A stretch of DNA of 44,510 bases from Clostridiales bacterium (GTDB lineage: Bacteria; Bacillota; Clostridia; Caldicoprobacterales; DTU083), in contig DUOI01000062.1 in the NCBI GenBank assembly GCA_012838915.1, forward strand, positions 1-44,510. The letters run 5' to 3'. Below, one piece after another: positions 25,584 through 33,958 of this stretch. How positions within the stretch are numbered: position 1 is the stretch's first letter; each line of letters starts with the position of its first letter. The translations under genes and the position numbers were made by a program. The notes beneath the pieces were generated by a model. The model had not been told where the DNA came from and did no database searches. It was given only the letters and a program-made list of their open reading frames with translations.

Positions 25584-26743
25584 AAAAAACCATTAGGAAA
25601 GGACTTATACCGTTTCTGTTGCTCATCATAATTCTTCCCAGCTCCGTATCAGCCGATGACTGGTTTGAATCGGAACCAGGCTACTACACCCTGTTGGATG
25701 AAAAGGGCAGAGAATTGACGGTTATGGCACGGGAGATTTCAGTGGATGACGAGTATATCAGCGGCGACAACAAACACTATGTTGTGATTAGAGTGGATAA
25801 GAAAAAAAAGGAGGCATACACCAGGTTTGAAGGAGAAATTACCCTTCCTGTCGCAGCACCCGGCAGTTTAATTGCAGCTGCTAAGCAGGGTAATGGAAAA
25901 ATACTGCTGTATTGTACACATAATTCAGAATCCTATATTCCATCGGACGGCAGAGAGAGTATTGAAGGCAATGGCGGAATTATTGATGTGGCAAAGACAT
26001 TTGAAGATAATTTAAAAGAGAAGGGAATCGATGCTGTTTTCAGCGATGAGAAACATGACCCCCATGATGCAGGAGCCTATCGACGATCCCGCCAGACTGC
26101 GGTCAGGCTTATTAAGGAGAATATGCCGGTACGGGCTGTATTTGACATTCACAGGGACGCGGTGCCCAAAAGCCATTACATTGCCAAGGTGAACGGGCAG
26201 GACATGGCCAAGGTACGGATTGTAATCGGGCGTCGCAACCAGAACCGGAAGGCCAATCAAGAGCTGGCTTACAAGATCAAGGCGGTGGCTGACAAGGCAT
26301 ATCCGGGTCTTATCAAGGATATTTTCCTGGGCAGGGGATCCTACAATCAGGAATTGTCCCCCAGGTCATTGTTGTTTGAGATGGGCACTTTTGAAAACAG
26401 TAAGGAAGCCGTACAAAAATCAACGGCTTATTTGGCGGATGTTATCCAGAAAACCATGTATGGCGGCAATATAAAAGACCGATCCGAACAAACTGATGAA
26501 TCAAAAGGAGGAGCTGCGCAGGGCAAGGATACAAGGGTTGCGCCTATTGGCCGGGATACCGATGGGAATAAAGGCGGTTCCGGGGGCAGAAGCGGACTGG
26601 CCTGGCTGCTGGTTGTGGTAGCAATAGGTGCAGTAGGCTTCCTGCTAATAAGTATGGGCGGTAAGGAACTGAAATCCAGGTTCAGAGGCTCTTCCGGCCA
26701 GGAATTCAGCAGTTTCCTTGGGCGCAAAAGAAGAAAAAAATAA
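25580..26743 (+). CDS. spoIIP: Stage II sporulation protein P, peptidoglycan amidase
   Basis: Membrane-anchored amidase/endopeptidase that thins septal peptidoglycan and drives engulfment with SpoIID and SpoIIM. An N-terminal membrane helix (about 7-24) leads into the catalytic domain with zinc-ligand-like motifs YCTHNSESY (H114, E118) and FDIHRDAV (D189, H191) and the late LLFEMGT. A Gly/Ser/Lys-rich linker and a second membrane segment (about 334-354) come before a basic C-terminus. The extra C-terminal helix is unusual compared with Bacillus SpoIIP. 387 aa; ATGA overlap with the gene before. Confidence 0.9.
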   Translation: MKKTIRKGLIPFLLLIIILPSSVSADDWFESEPGYYTLLDEKGRELTVMAREISVDDEYISGDNKHYVVIRVDKKKKEAYTRFEGEITLPVAAPGSLIAAAKQGNGKILLYCTHNSESYIPSDGRESIEGNGGIIDVAKTFEDNLKEKGIDAVFSDEKHDPHDAGAYRRSRQTAVRLIKENMPVRAVFDIHRDAVPKSHYIAKVNGQDMAKVRIVIGRRNQNRKANQELAYKIKAVADKAYPGLIKDIFLGRGSYNQELSPRSLLFEMGTFENSKEAVQKSTAYLADVIQKTMYGGNIKDRSEQTDESKGGAAQGKDTRVAPIGRDTDGNKGGSGGRSGLAWLLVVVAIGAVGFLLISMGGKELKSRFRGSSGQEFSSFLGRKRRKK

Positions 26744-26768
26744 GGGTTTGCCGGCCAGGAGGTATTTG

Positions 26769-27230
26769 GTGCGAATAATCTACTACAGCTATTGGGGAAC
26801 TTATGCAGCTTATACCATGGCAGCCCTGCATGCCGGTATTTATAAGCCCGGAGGGTTACCACCGGAAGAGTGGATTGCAGCACAATTTGAGCTGTGCCGC
26901 CGGTATGGCGGACAATATGGGAATTTAATGTTTGTGGGCCTGGACAACCGATTTCGGGAGGTGTACAGCATGGGATGCAAAAAGCATGCCGGAATGGTGA
27001 TCCGGGCTCTTCAGCATATCAGCAGGATATTTCAGATAGAAGAGCCGGTGCAGTTTATTGATGCGGGGCGGCGGGAAGGGATATTGCCCGTATTGCTGCA
27101 GAGAATAGGTTTTCGAAGAGAAAAGACTGCAAAAAAGCTTTTTACAATATGGTTTCAAAAAAACTACCGGGCATGCCTGCAGCAGGTTCAGCGTACCAAA
27201 CAGGCTTTGAAGGACGGGATAATCGAATGA
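26769..27230 (+). CDS. DUF3189 family protein, first copy
   Basis: A 153-residue protein of unknown function that resembles the next gene and belongs to DUF3189. Its N-terminus reads IIYYSYWGTYAAYTMAALHAG; the family block seen in the next copy is YGGAHTSVTCACIHLG, so the conserved Gly-Gly and His are changed to Trp-Gly and Tyr here. GTG 26769 lies 6 bases after AGGAGG. There is no signal peptide or membrane helix. ATGA overlap with the second copy. Confidence 0.7.
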   Translation: MRIIYYSYWGTYAAYTMAALHAGIYKPGGLPPEEWIAAQFELCRRYGGQYGNLMFVGLDNRFREVYSMGCKKHAGMVIRALQHISRIFQIEEPVQFIDAGRREGILPVLLQRIGFRREKTAKKLFTIWFQKNYRACLQQVQRTKQALKDGIIE

Positions 27231-27700
27231 AACTGTTTTATTGTTGTTACGGAGGTGCTCACACCTCCGTTACTTGTGCATGCATTCATTTGGGGTATTT
27301 GCCTGATGACCGGATTCCGGCAGCATCCGAGTTCTTAAGCGTGCCCTACTATGATAAAATGGAAAATCGAGATCTGGGAACACCGGTTTTTATGGGAAGG
27401 GATGAAATGGGTTGGGACATTTACATAATCGGAATGAAGAATGTAAAACAGTTGGTAATTCCATCCATGAAGAGCTATCTTAATGCATGCGGTGTTGAAC
27501 AGAAGGGTTTTATGCTTATCAATGCCCTGGTTGAGCTCCATCCTGTTACTTCCATAGGCGGCGTGCTCTCCCGCAGATTCGGCATAGTATCACTGGGCAG
27601 GCCCATGACAGTTTGGGGAATCCGGAAAACCTATCCAAAGTTTCTGGCACTGGTTGAGCAGGTAAAAGAAAACTTGCGGGTCAGGCAGGAATTATCTTGA
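27227..27700 (+). CDS. DUF3189 family protein, second copy
   Basis: A 157-residue protein with the canonical family start MKLFYCCYGGAHTSV, then IHLGYLP, GRDEMGWDIYIIGMKN and VELHPVTSIGG. The beta-strand / Gly-rich turn / His-containing helix at the start suggests a nucleotide- or phosphate-binding fold, but no activity is known to me. The ATG overlaps the stop of the first copy, so the two are coupled and may act as a pair. The family is common in spore-forming Clostridia. Confidence 0.78.
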   Translation: MKLFYCCYGGAHTSVTCACIHLGYLPDDRIPAASEFLSVPYYDKMENRDLGTPVFMGRDEMGWDIYIIGMKNVKQLVIPSMKSYLNACGVEQKGFMLINALVELHPVTSIGGVLSRRFGIVSLGRPMTVWGIRKTYPKFLALVEQVKENLRVRQELS

Positions 27701-27701
27701 C

Positions 27702-27731
27702 TTGACAGGCAATATGGCTGATAATTATTAT
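27702..27731 (+). promoter_or_regulatory. Candidate sigma-A promoter for the DUF512-der operon
   Basis: Perfect TTGACA (27702-27707), an 18-base spacer and TATTAT (27726-27731), directly after the DUF3189 stop. A weak 6-bp hairpin (27746-27751 with 27762-27767) and T7 (27772-27778) lie between it and the gene and could attenuate. Confidence 0.5.
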
Positions 27732-27793
27732 GTTAAGCAATTTAGTATCTGGTACTATAAACAGATAATAGTTTTTTTCACCGAGGTGGACCA

Positions 27794-29161
27794 ATGGGCA
27801 TGGACGGCCATAAAATTATAGGTGTGCAAAGAGGCTCCTTAGCGGAGGAGCTGGAGCTGGGGAAGGGTGACATCCTTCTAAAAATCAATGGAAGGGAAAT
27901 TGTGGACGTCATTGATTACATAGAATTGATGGAAAATGAATCACTGGAGCTTCTGATACGAAAATCAGACGGTGAGGAATGGGAAATTGAACTGGAAAAA
28001 GAGCCCGGTGAAGATTTGGGTTTAAATTTTGAGCACGACCTGATGGATCAGGAACGTACCTGCAGAAACAAATGCGTTTTTTGCTTTGTGGACCAGTTGC
28101 CCAGGGGAATGCGAAGCAGCTTGTATTTCAAGGATGATGACTGGCGATTATCCTTTTTGGTAGGCAACTATATCACGCTGACCAATCTCTCGGATTGTGA
28201 CGTTGACCGTATTGTGGAAAAACGCATCAGTCCCCTTTATGTTTCCGTGCATACCACCAATCCCGAGCTTCGCAAAAGAATGCTGAACAACCGATTTGCA
28301 GGGGATGCACTAAAATACCTGCAGCGTATGGCAGATGCGGGTATTCAGCTTCACACCCAGATTGTTTTATGCCCCGGATGGAATGACGGAGCGGAACTGG
28401 ATCGGACAATTCGGGATTTATGGAAAAACCGTACATCCATACAATCCCTTGCTGTGGTGCCGGTGGGCTTAACCGGTCACCGGGAGAATCTTGCCCTCAT
28501 CCGGCCTTTCAGTCCAAAACAGGCTGCCCAGGTGATAGAACAGGTGGAAAAATGGCAAAGTATTTTTCGCCCCCAATGGAATGCCGGATTTGTATATGCT
28601 GCGGATGAGTTTTATATTACAGCCGGAAGAGAGTTTCCGCCATTGAAATACTATGATGAGATGCACCAGGTGGAAAACGGGGTAGGCCTGACGGTTCAGT
28701 TTATGACAGAATTTGAAGAGGCAATGGCTTATGAGGCAAAAATGAAAAAAACAAACGGCAGAAGGGAAGATAAGCCGATACGGCAATCCGTTGTTACAGG
28801 CATGTCGGCATTTCATATTATTAAAAGCATGGCAGACAAGGTTAACGACACCTTCCGAACCGACATTCATGTAATTGGAGTGGAAAACCGCTTTTTCGGC
28901 TCCAGTGTGACCGTAAGCGGCCTGGTAACCGGCAGTGATATAAAGAAGGCTATAAAGAACAGAAAATTGGGACAGCGGCTTTTGATTCCGGAAGTCATGC
29001 TGCGCAAGGGGCAGGATGTCTTTCTGGATGATGTAACGGTTTCCCAACTGGCAGCAGATGCCCATGTGCCTGTATCCGCAATACCTGTTCGGGGCAATGC
29101 ATTTTTACATGCACTACTGGAGGAAGCTTGTACGGAGGTGACAGAATGGCAAAACCAATAG
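27794..29161 (+). CDS. PDZ / radical-SAM-like / DUF512 protein
   Basis: A 455-residue protein in three parts. A PDZ-like domain (about 8-70, GSLAEELELGKGDILLKINGR) is followed by a radical-SAM-type core with a Cys cluster, C90-x3-C94-x2-C97 (CRNKCVFCFVD), plus ISPLYVSVHTTNPELR. The C-terminal DUF512 region has GRREFPPLKYYDEM-like and VTVSGLVTGSDI blocks. The cluster should hold a 4Fe-4S centre that cleaves SAM; the substrate is unknown. It is consistently placed next to der in Clostridia, hinting at a link to ribosome or RNA modification. The start at 27794 is 4 bases from GAGGTGG; ATG 27800 is an alternative. It overlaps der by 16 bases. Confidence 0.85.
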   Translation: MGMDGHKIIGVQRGSLAEELELGKGDILLKINGREIVDVIDYIELMENESLELLIRKSDGEEWEIELEKEPGEDLGLNFEHDLMDQERTCRNKCVFCFVDQLPRGMRSSLYFKDDDWRLSFLVGNYITLTNLSDCDVDRIVEKRISPLYVSVHTTNPELRKRMLNNRFAGDALKYLQRMADAGIQLHTQIVLCPGWNDGAELDRTIRDLWKNRTSIQSLAVVPVGLTGHRENLALIRPFSPKQAAQVIEQVEKWQSIFRPQWNAGFVYAADEFYITAGREFPPLKYYDEMHQVENGVGLTVQFMTEFEEAMAYEAKMKKTNGRREDKPIRQSVVTGMSAFHIIKSMADKVNDTFRTDIHVIGVENRFFGSSVTVSGLVTGSDIKKAIKNRKLGQRLLIPEVMLRKGQDVFLDDVTVSQLAADAHVPVSAIPVRGNAFLHALLEEACTEVTEWQNQ

Positions 29162-30462
29162 TAGCTGTTGTGGGCAGACCAAATGTGGGGAAATCCACCT
29201 TGTTCAATCAGCTGGCAGGAAAGCGGATTTCCATTGTGGAGGATACGCCCGGGGTTACCCGAGATCGTGTTTATGCCGATACCGAATGGTTGAACAACAG
29301 GTTTACCATGATCGATACGGGGGGAATCGAGCCGGGCAGCCAGGATGAACTGCTCAGACAGATCAGGTATCAGGCTGAAATTGCCATCGAAACCGCTGAT
29401 GTGATACTTTTTCTGACCGACGGCAAGGAGGGAATTACTTCTACCGATCGGGACGTGGCAGATATGCTGCGGAAATCCAAAAAGCCCGTTGTTCTGGCAG
29501 TGAATAAAATTGATACAATGAATGAAGAAGCCAATCTCCTGGAGTTTTACAACCTGGCTATAGGAGAGCCCGTATCCATATCAGCTTCCCATAAAAGAGG
29601 AATCGGCGATCTGCTGGACAGGATTGTTGAGCATTTCAACACCGAGGACGCGGATGAAGAGGACGAGGATGTTATTAAAATTGCCGTGGTGGGGAAACCC
29701 AATGCCGGCAAATCCTCCCTGGTAAATAAAATTCTGGGTGAACAACGGGTGATTGTCAGTGATATTCCCGGCACCACCCGGGATGCCGTTGATACACCGG
29801 TTGAGATTGACGGGCAAAAATACATTATCATCGATACAGCGGGAATACGCAGAAAAAGCCGGATAGATGATTCCTTGGAACGCTACAGCGTGATGCGGGC
29901 ACTTAGCGCTATCCGCCGATGTGATGTAGCCTTGATTATGATTGATGCTGTTCATGAGGTAACGGAGCAGGATACCAAAATTGCAGGTTTGGTTCATGAG
30001 GAGGGAAAGGCCTCAATCCTGGTCATGAATAAATGGGATATGATAGAAAAGAGCACCAATACCATGAACGAGTATCGAAAACGACTGATGAATGACCTGA
30101 GCTACATGACCTATGCTCCCAGTGTCTTTATATCTGCAAAGACAGGCCGGCGGGTGGACCGTATAATGGAATTGGTCAACTATGTATACAGTCAATATAC
30201 CTTTCGGATTTCCACCGGCGTGCTTAATGATTGTCTGGCAGATGCCGTAGCTGTAAATGAGCCGCCCTCCGCCAAAGGAAGACGGTTGAAGATCATGTAC
30301 GGTACCCAGGTTTCAGTCAAACCGCCTACCTTTGTACTGTTTGTAAATGACCCGGAGCTTATGCATTATTCCTACAAAAGGTATCTTGAAAACTATTTCC
30401 GAAAAACCTTCGGACTGGAGGGTACACCCCTGCGCATCATTGTACGGGAGAAAACTGGATAG
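29146..30462 (+). CDS. der: Ribosome biogenesis GTPase Der (EngA)
   Basis: Double-GTPase that assists 50S subunit maturation. G domain 1 has GRPNVGKST and a DTPGVTRDR switch; G domain 2 has GKPNAGKSS and DIPGTTRDA; NKID and NKWD base-recognition motifs are present. A C-terminal KH-like domain ends in GLEGTPLRIIVREK. ATG 29146 has GGAGGTGA about 6 bases upstream; 438 aa is the usual length. The three genes der, plsY and gpsA form one unit. Confidence 0.97.
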   Translation: MAKPIVAVVGRPNVGKSTLFNQLAGKRISIVEDTPGVTRDRVYADTEWLNNRFTMIDTGGIEPGSQDELLRQIRYQAEIAIETADVILFLTDGKEGITSTDRDVADMLRKSKKPVVLAVNKIDTMNEEANLLEFYNLAIGEPVSISASHKRGIGDLLDRIVEHFNTEDADEEDEDVIKIAVVGKPNAGKSSLVNKILGEQRVIVSDIPGTTRDAVDTPVEIDGQKYIIIDTAGIRRKSRIDDSLERYSVMRALSAIRRCDVALIMIDAVHEVTEQDTKIAGLVHEEGKASILVMNKWDMIEKSTNTMNEYRKRLMNDLSYMTYAPSVFISAKTGRRVDRIMELVNYVYSQYTFRISTGVLNDCLADAVAVNEPPSAKGRRLKIMYGTQVSVKPPTFVLFVNDPELMHYSYKRYLENYFRKTFGLEGTPLRIIVREKTG

Positions 30463-30473
30463 GGGGAATACAA

Positions 30474-31088
30474 ATGTCTGACTTTGTAAAATATCTGCTG
30501 GTTATTCTGATCAGCTATCTCATAGGAAATTTTGCTCCATCCTACTTTATGGGGAAAATCGTAAAAAACATCGATATCCGGGAGCATGGCAGCGGAAATG
30601 CGGGAGCAACCAATGCCTTTCGCGTATTGGGAGCTTTAGCCGGAGGTATTGTGTTTATTTTCGATGTTCTGAAAGGTGTGCTGGCTGTTCACCTCGGCCT
30701 TTGGCTAACCGGCAGCAGCCTGGGAGGCATGGTGGCGGGAGGCATGGCTGTTATCGGACATGACTGGCCTGTTATGCTTCGTTTCAAAGGCGGGAAAGGC
30801 ATAGCCAGTTCCCTTGGGCTGGTGCTGGTATTGTTCCCGAAAGTCGGTCTAATCCTGCTTGGATTTGGACTTGCAGTGATTTTTATCACCAGGTATGTTT
30901 CCCTTGGTTCCATATGCGCAGTCGTTCTGTGCCCCATTCTGTTGGTTGTATTTGGTGAGCCCGTGGAGCTTTGTTTGATTGCTGTTATATTGGCAGCGAT
31001 AGCGGTGCTGCGGCACAGGGAAAACATCCTGCGCATGTTAAAGGGAACGGAGAATCGGATTTCATTTTCAAAAAAGAGGGGAAGGTGA
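30474..31088 (+). CDS. plsY: Glycerol-3-phosphate acyltransferase PlsY
   Basis: Membrane enzyme that transfers an acyl group from acyl-phosphate to sn-glycerol-3-phosphate, the first phospholipid step. About five membrane segments; the three conserved motifs are REHGSGNAGATNAFRVLG, GHDWPVMLRFKGGKGIAS and a late GEPVEL-type loop. 204 aa, normal. It lies directly before gpsA, which makes its substrate; its TGA stop overlaps the ATG at 31088 by one base. Confidence 0.96.
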   Translation: MSDFVKYLLVILISYLIGNFAPSYFMGKIVKNIDIREHGSGNAGATNAFRVLGALAGGIVFIFDVLKGVLAVHLGLWLTGSSLGGMVAGGMAVIGHDWPVMLRFKGGKGIASSLGLVLVLFPKVGLILLGFGLAVIFITRYVSLGSICAVVLCPILLVVFGEPVELCLIAVILAAIAVLRHRENILRMLKGTENRISFSKKRGR

Positions 31089-32108
31089 TGGGCTATTACT
31101 ACAACAATTGCAGTAATCGGTGCAGGAAGCTGGGGAACCGCGTTGGCGGTTCTTCTTGCGAAAAAAGGATATAAGGTGAATCTTTGGGTTTATGAAGAGG
31201 ATGATTACCAGGCCATAACGAGGGAAAGGGAAAATCGGCGCTATTTACCCGGCATTTCCATTCCTTCCAATGTGGATGTTTATTTTGAGCTGAAACACGC
31301 TGTTCGAAAACAGGATGTAATACTGTTGGCGGTTCCTTCCCACGCTGTCAGGGAGACAGCCCGGAAAATCGCGGCAGATGTCGTTAACAAGCCCATTATC
31401 ATAAATGCGGCAAAGGGCTTGGAGGAAAATACCTACAAACGGCTTTCCCAGGTAATTGGCGAAGAAATTCCTCAAGCCCGTATAGTAGTACTATCCGGCC
31501 CCAGCCATGCGGAGGAGGTAGCTCAGGATATTCCGACAACTGTGGTGTGCAGCTCGGAGGATTCGGAAGCGGCAGAGCGGGTACAGGATATATTTATGTG
31601 TCCCAGTTTTCGGGTATATACCAATTCGGATCTGATCGGTGTGGAAACCGGCGGTGCATTAAAAAATATCATAGCATTGGCAGCCGGAATCTGTTATGGA
31701 CTGGGTTACGGAGACAATACCAAAGCGGCATTGATGACCCGGGGTGTATACGAAATGGCCAAACTGGGTCAGGCTGTTGGTGCCTCTGCACTGACCTTTG
31801 CCGGTCTGTCGGGTATCGGAGACTTAATAGTGACCTGCACCAGCATGCACAGCCGAAACCAAAGAGCGGGAATCCTCATCGGCCAAGGGAAGTCAACGGA
31901 GGAAGCTCTGACGCAAATAGGCATGGTGGTGGAAGGCGTGAAAACCTGTAAGGCTGCTTATGAGCTGGCTCAGAGCCTGAATATAGAAATGCCCATTACC
32001 GAACAGTTATACCGAATTTTATACGAAGGAAAGGATCCCGCATCGGCGGTGAATGACCTGATGCTGCGGGATAAGACCCATGAAAGTGAAAAACTTGTGG
32101 TTCCTTAG
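31089..32108 (+). CDS. gpsA: NAD(P)H glycerol-3-phosphate dehydrogenase, start disrupted by a frame problem
   Basis: Reduces dihydroxyacetone phosphate to sn-glycerol-3-phosphate for phospholipid synthesis. The frame is open from 31089 and encodes the whole enzyme, beginning ITTTIAVIGAGSWGTALA (Rossmann loop), then the LSGPSHAEEVA and GGALKNIIALAAG (catalytic Lys) blocks, ending near ESEKLV. The only well-placed ATG (31088, after GGGGAAGG) is in another frame; deleting one G from the GGG at 31090-31092 would join it to the gene as ATG GCT ATT. In-frame choices are ATT 31095 or TTG 31143, the latter losing the NAD loop. A sequencing error, a real mutation, or a rare ATT start could explain this. 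Product identity is certain; the start is not. Confidence 0.85.
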   Translation, partial: WAITTTIAVIGAGSWGTALAVLLAKKGYKVNLWVYEEDDYQAITRERENRRYLPGISIPSNVDVYFELKHAVRKQDVILLAVPSHAVRETARKIAADVVNKPIIINAAKGLEENTYKRLSQVIGEEIPQARIVVLSGPSHAEEVAQDIPTTVVCSSEDSEAAERVQDIFMCPSFRVYTNSDLIGVETGGALKNIIALAAGICYGLGYGDNTKAALMTRGVYEMAKLGQAVGASALTFAGLSGIGDLIVTCTSMHSRNQRAGILIGQGKSTEEALTQIGMVVEGVKTCKAAYELAQSLNIEMPITEQLYRILYEGKDPASAVNDLMLRDKTHESEKLVVP

Positions 32109-32158
32109 TTGAAGTTAGCCGGTGGTGATGAATGACAGTATTTTTTAAACGACAACTT

Positions 32159-32190
32159 GTCATATTCCCTCCCTGCCTTCCATATACATT
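32159..32190 (+). promoter_or_regulatory. Sigma-E promoter of spoIVA
   Basis: GTCATATT (32159-32166) is a full sigma-E -35. At 14 bases comes CATATACATT (32181-32190), which contains TATACATT, 7 of 8 to the -10 CATACAnT. Mother-cell expression is what spoIVA requires. Confidence 0.7.
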
Positions 32191-32241
32191 AAGTATGATA
32201 TAAGCACTTAAATCGAATTCCTGAAAGGGGAGGGAATATTG

Positions 32242-33720
32242 ATGGAAAAGTATGATCTGTACCAGGATATTGCCGAACGCACCGACGGAGATATATATAT
32301 AGGCGTGGTGGGGCCGGTTCGAACGGGAAAATCCACATTGATAAAGCGAATTATGGATTTACTGGTTCTTCCCAATATTGAAAACGAGTTCAAGAGGGAG
32401 CGATCCCGGGATGAAATGCCTCAAAGCGGTGCGGGCCGCACAATTATGACTACGCAGCCCAAATTTGTGCCCAATGAAGCGGTACAGATATCTCTGAAGG
32501 AAAATGCCAATCTGAATATAAGAATGGTGGATTGTGTAGGCTATATGGTCAAGGGCGCCATGGGTCATATGGAAGGGGATGCCCCCAGAATGGTGAGGTC
32601 TCCATGGTTTGATTATGATATTCCTTTTGAAGAGGCTGCTGAAATCGGCACCCGTAAGGTCATAACTGATCATTCCACTATCGGGCTGGTGGTTACCACC
32701 GACGGCAGCATAACGGAAATACCCCGTTCCAATTATATAGAGGCGGAGGAGCGGGTTATCAGGGAACTGAAGGATCTTAACAAGCCCTTTATCATGATAT
32801 TGAACACGAAAACCCCCGATGAGGAGGATACCATAAAGCTGAAAAGCGCTTTGGAAGAAAAATATGATGTTCCTGTTCTGGTTCTGGATGTACTCAATCT
32901 CAGCGAAGAGGATATCAACAGCATTCTGAGCCATGCATTGTTTGAATTCCCTATAACCGAAATCAGGGTAGATGTGCCTAAATGGGTTTTGAGCCTGGAG
33001 GATGATCATTGGCTGATCCGGTATGTAATGGATACAGTCAAAGCAGCATCTCAGGAAGCACTTCGTATCAGGGATATGGATATATTTGGCAAGTCCCTTG
33101 AAGAGTCCGAGTTCATGGAACGTCCCAAAATCGACAATATCGATCTGGGCACCGGCAATGTACTAATCACGATGGATGCCAAATCCGGCTTGTTTTACAA
33201 GGTACTGGGTGAGGAATGCGGCTATGAGATTGAAGGAGACTACCAGATGATCGGCTTGATGAAGGAGCTGGCCTGTGCCAAACGGGAATATGATCGGATA
33301 GCAGGGGCGCTGAGGGATGTCAGGAATACCGGTTATGGTATGGTACCGCCTACAATGGAAGAGTTGTCTTTGGAAGAACCGGAAATAATCAAGCAGGGAG
33401 GCCGTTTTGGCGTCCGGCTTAGAGCCAGTGCCCCTTCCCTGCATATGATCCGTGCCGACATCGAAACCGAAGTATCTCCCATAGTAGGTACCGAAAAGCA
33501 GAGCGAAGAGCTGGTTCGTTACCTGCTGGACGAGTTCGAAAGCGATCCCTCCAAGCTGTGGTCTTCAAATATCTTCGGCAAATCCCTGCATGAGCTGGTG
33601 ACGGAAGGGCTTTCCAATAAGTTGACCAGAATGCCGGAGGATGCCCAGTTTAAGATACAGGAAACCTTGCAAAGAATTATAAATGAGGGCAGCGGAGGTC
33701 TGATTTGCATAATACTCTGA
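32242..33720 (+). CDS. spoIVA: Spore coat morphogenetic ATPase SpoIVA
   Basis: Mother-cell ATPase that polymerises on the forespore surface as the base for the coat. EKYDLYQDIAERTDGDIY at the start, Walker A GPVRTGKST with Lys30, a long TRAFAC-like NTPase region (DCVGYMVKGAMGHMEG), and a C-terminal domain ending in SGGLICIIL. Family length, 492 aa. ATG 32242 is 7 bases after GGGGAGGG; the overlapping TTG at 32239 is too close. Its own sigma-E promoter and a downstream terminator make it a single-gene unit. The following 238-base gap holds the terminator and the tkt promoter. Confidence 0.97.
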   Translation: MEKYDLYQDIAERTDGDIYIGVVGPVRTGKSTLIKRIMDLLVLPNIENEFKRERSRDEMPQSGAGRTIMTTQPKFVPNEAVQISLKENANLNIRMVDCVGYMVKGAMGHMEGDAPRMVRSPWFDYDIPFEEAAEIGTRKVITDHSTIGLVVTTDGSITEIPRSNYIEAEERVIRELKDLNKPFIMILNTKTPDEEDTIKLKSALEEKYDVPVLVLDVLNLSEEDINSILSHALFEFPITEIRVDVPKWVLSLEDDHWLIRYVMDTVKAASQEALRIRDMDIFGKSLEESEFMERPKIDNIDLGTGNVLITMDAKSGLFYKVLGEECGYEIEGDYQMIGLMKELACAKREYDRIAGALRDVRNTGYGMVPPTMEELSLEEPEIIKQGGRFGVRLRASAPSLHMIRADIETEVSPIVGTEKQSEELVRYLLDEFESDPSKLWSSNIFGKSLHELVTEGLSNKLTRMPEDAQFKIQETLQRIINEGSGGLICIIL

Positions 33721-33749
33721 TATCGTAACGATGCGCAAGCAAAAAAGGC

Positions 33750-33779
33750 AGCCTTAAGTACAGGATACTTAAGGCTTTT
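33750..33779 (+). terminator. Intrinsic terminator after spoIVA
   Basis: An 11-bp perfect stem (33750-33760 with 33766-33776), a 5-base loop CAGGA, then TTTT (33776-33779), with more T residues downstream. Confidence 0.85.
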
Positions 33780-33837
33780 CCTTATTTTGGAGTGGGGAAT
33801 CGGATGTTGGGAGGTCAGAACAAATGAACCGATCAAC

Positions 33838-33866
33838 TTGTAAATATAGGATAAAAATAGTATAAT
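33838..33866 (+). promoter_or_regulatory. Sigma-A promoter of tkt
   Basis: TTGTAA (33838-33843), a 17-base spacer and perfect TATAAT (33861-33866). The leader to tkt is about 85 bases, with small hairpins only; no known riboswitch pattern is visible. Confidence 0.65.
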
Positions 33867-33958
33867 GCTAATGCTAATGAATTATGTCATTGCGTGAAGC
33901 TCATATTATTAATGAGGCACCGATTGATATAAAATAGATATACAGGAGGAAAAAACGG

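Noticed and set aside
30971-31174. 67-codon + strand frame running through the plsY/gpsA junction
   Set aside because: It is the out-of-frame reading that contains ATG 31088; no family resemblance, and both flanks read as plsY and gpsA in other frames.
32133-32166. Inverted repeat ATGACA/TGTCAT after gpsA as a terminator
   Set aside because: Only 6 bp with a 20-base loop and no T-run; it overlaps the sigma-E -35, so it is likely chance.
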